A program made the position numbers and the translations under genes. A stretch of DNA of 63,349 bases from CAZEQJ01 sp964514385 (GTDB lineage Bacteria; Bacteroidota; Bacteroidia; Cytophagales; Cyclobacteriaceae), in the NCBI GenBank assembly GCA_964514385.1, contig CAZEQJ010000018.1, positions 1 to 63,349 on the forward strand, read 5' to 3'. Positions 61,701-63,349 of the stretch are shown here, piece by piece (within the stretch, counting starts at the first letter, position 1; every line of letters starts with the position of its first letter). The notes beneath the pieces were generated by a model, which searched no databases, was not told the origin of the DNA, and saw only the letters and a program-made list of their open reading frames with translations.

Positions 61701-63349
61701 TTAAAATGATATCTGAGCCTCATTTTTAAATTTCTCCATAAATACATCCAGCGCAAAACTACCCTGATCTCCCTCACGGTGTTTTCTCACAGAAACCTTA
61801 TTTTCCTCGGTTTCCTTCTCCCCGATGATGAGCATGTATGGGATTTTTTTCACTTCTGCATCCCTGATCTTTCTGCCGATTTTCTCATCCCGGATATCCA
61901 GATAACCCCGTATGTCGTTCACTTCGAGTTCTTTAAATACCTTTTCAGCGTATTCGTTATACTTTTCAGATATGGTAAGTACAGCTATTTGCTCTGGTGA
62001 GAGCCACAAGGGAAACTCCCCACCGGTATTTTCGATCAGTATAGCGATAAAACGCTCCATAGAGCCAAATGGCGCGCGGTGAATCATTACCGGCTGATGC
62101 TTCTGATTATCTGCACCTGTATACTCGAGACTAAATCTTTCCGGCAAGTTATAATCTACCTGTATAGTGCCCAGCTGCCATGGTCTCCCCAGGACATCTT
62201 TGACCATAAAATCAAGCTTTGGACCATAGAAAGCGGCTTCACCCAACTCAACTTTTGTCTTTAGCCCTTTTTCTTCTGCTGCTTCCTGTATGGCTTGTTC
62301 CGCCTTCTCCCATACGTCATCGCTACCAATGTATTTTTCCTTGTTTTCCGGATCTCGCAATGAAACCTGAGCCACAAAATCATGGAATCCAAGTGACCCA
62401 AATACGTAAAGCACCAGGTCAATCACCTTCATAAACTCTTCCTTAAGCTGGTCAGGACGACAAAATATATGGGCATCATCTTGTGTGAATCCGCGCACAC
62501 GTGTGAGGCCATGCAATTCACCACTTTGTTCAAAACGGTAAACCGTTCCGAATTCAGCATACCGAACAGGCAAGTCCTTGTAGCTACGTGGCTTTGCCTT
62601 ATATATTTCGATATGGTGTGGACAATTCATCGGTTTCAGCAGAAACTCTTCATCCTGATTAGGTGACTTTATTGGTTGAAAGGAGTCTGTTCCATATTTC
62701 TCGTAGTGACCACTGGTAACATAAAGTTCTTTTTGCCCGATATGTGGTGTCACCACCTGTTCATAACCCGCCCTTACCTGTGCTTTCTGAAGAAAATTTT
62801 CCAGACGACCACGGAGAGCAGCACCTTTAGGAAGCCATAATGGCAATCCCAGCCCTACTTTTTCTGAAAAGGTAAACAGTTCAAGCTCTTTACCGAGTTT
62901 GCGGTGGTCGCGCTGCCTGGCCAGCTCAAGGCGTTCCAGATGCTCATTAAGTTCCTTTTGTTTTGGGAAGGTAATGGCATATATACGGGTTAGCTGTTTA
63001 TTTTTCTCATCACCACGCCAATAGGCCCCGGCGATGTTCATGATCTTTACCGCCTTAATAAAGCCTGTATTGGGAATATGTGGCCCCCTGCAAAGGTCAG
63101 TGAATGCGCCCTGGCGATAAAAAGTGATGGTGCCGTCTTCAAGATCATTTATAAGTTCAATTTTATATTCATCGCCTTTGGCTGTATAATACTCCAGCGC
63201 CTCTTTTTTTGAAACCGGTGTGCGTGAATATTCATTTTTCTGACGCGCCAGTTCCAGCATTTTGGCTTCGAGCTTTTCCAGGTGCTGTGCATCAAACTCC
63301 TGTTCACCAAAATCCACATCGTAGTAAAAGCCATTTTCAATTGGCGGTC
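61701..63349 (-). CDS. thrS: Threonyl-tRNA synthetase, 5' end cut by window
   Basis: A class II synthetase that charges tRNA-Thr. About 549 residues are visible; the N-terminal TGS domain and part of the editing domain lie beyond the right edge, where the frame is still open (PPIENGFYYDVDFGEQ, then the editing-domain end YRQGAFTDLCRGPHIPNTG). Downstream are motif 2 (TRVRGFTQDDAHIFC), zinc-site Cys in KPMNCPHH, motif 3 (HRAPFGSMERFIAILIE) and the anticodon domain to EKFKNEAQISF. It is first in the canonical operon with infC, rpmI and rplT; 72 bases separate it from infC. Confidence 0.98.
   Translation of the reverse strand, partial: PPIENGFYYDVDFGEQEFDAQHLEKLEAKMLELARQKNEYSRTPVSKKEALEYYTAKGDEYKIELINDLEDGTITFYRQGAFTDLCRGPHIPNTGFIKAVKIMNIAGAYWRGDEKNKQLTRIYAITFPKQKELNEHLERLELARQRDHRKLGKELELFTFSEKVGLGLPLWLPKGAALRGRLENFLQKAQVRAGYEQVVTPHIGQKELYVTSGHYEKYGTDSFQPIKSPNQDEEFLLKPMNCPHHIEIYKAKPRSYKDLPVRYAEFGTVYRFEQSGELHGLTRVRGFTQDDAHIFCRPDQLKEEFMKVIDLVLYVFGSLGFHDFVAQVSLRDPENKEKYIGSDDVWEKAEQAIQEAAEEKGLKTKVELGEAAFYGPKLDFMVKDVLGRPWQLGTIQVDYNLPERFSLEYTGADNQKHQPVMIHRAPFGSMERFIAILIENTGGEFPLWLSPEQIAVLTISEKYNEYAEKVFKELEVNDIRGYLDIRDEKIGRKIRDAEVKKIPYMLIIGEKETEENKVSVRKHREGDQGSFALDVFMEKFKNEAQISF

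Overview
The window looks like a chromosomal segment of a Bacteroidota bacterium, most likely of the order Cytophagales. The evidence is a SusC/SusD pair, type IX secretion (T9SS) sorting tails that follow a YPNP-type motif, promoters of the Bacteroidota form TTG-N19/20-TAnnTTTG, and housekeeping genes typical of that group (DUF349, YqgE, MiaE, thrS-infC-rpmI-rplT). I cannot name the genus.

Positions 1-37317 are a large polysaccharide utilization locus whose enzyme set points to acetylated, arabinose- and glucuronate-substituted xylan. From the left edge it holds: the end of a Big_2/T9SS protein; an operon-like run GH43-GH51-GH9-GH30; on the minus strand a CE15 glucuronoyl esterase and a two-esterase fusion (SASA + NodB); a second GH30 lipoprotein; a TIG/CBM surface binding lipoprotein; a 1438-residue FG-GAP/ASPIC/haloperoxidase-like T9SS protein; SusC (interrupted by a 10-N assembly gap) and SusD; a giant FG-GAP/ASPIC lipoprotein; GH43-CBM6; a second haloperoxidase-like lipoprotein; and, on the minus strand, GH115 alpha-glucuronidase with uronate isomerase UxaC. 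Together they could cut the xylan chain next to glucuronate (GH30), remove arabinose (GH43, GH51), acetyl (SASA/NodB) and glucuronate (GH115), break the ester between glucuronate and lignin (CE15), import oligosaccharides (SusCD) and start glucuronate catabolism (UxaC). The same palindrome, CAATCGATTG, lies before four of the transcription units and overlaps promoter elements. This suggests one LacI-type regulator, encoded elsewhere, controls the scattered units.

The unusual part is the pairing of two proteins carrying the full vanadium haloperoxidase/PAP2 active-site signature with two FG-GAP/ASPIC surface proteins inside a locus that also has a lignin-carbohydrate esterase. An oxidative or halogenating step against lignin-bound xylan is a testable hypothesis, not a conclusion.

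Positions 37320-42302 are an accessory zone: a repeat-rich spacer, a nucleoid-associated protein, three toxin-antitoxin modules (HigBA, YefM/YoeB, and a three-gene XRE-antitoxin-ParE set), each followed by a copy of a structured repeat, then a small GIY-YIG nuclease gene between tRNA-Thr(TGT) and a second, degenerate copy of that tRNA's 3' end.

Positions 42381-63349 are ordinary chromosome: DUF349, YqgE, MiaE, PdxH, a GT2, a 3-hydroxyacyl-CoA dehydrogenase, thioredoxin, a DASS transporter, an MBL hydrolase, AccA, a sortilin/BNR protein, Ssb, a YfiR-like protein, an ABC ATPase, a universal stress protein, a TonB-like protein, and the thrS-infC-rpmI-rplT operon, in which infC appears to start at ATC. 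thrS runs off the right edge.
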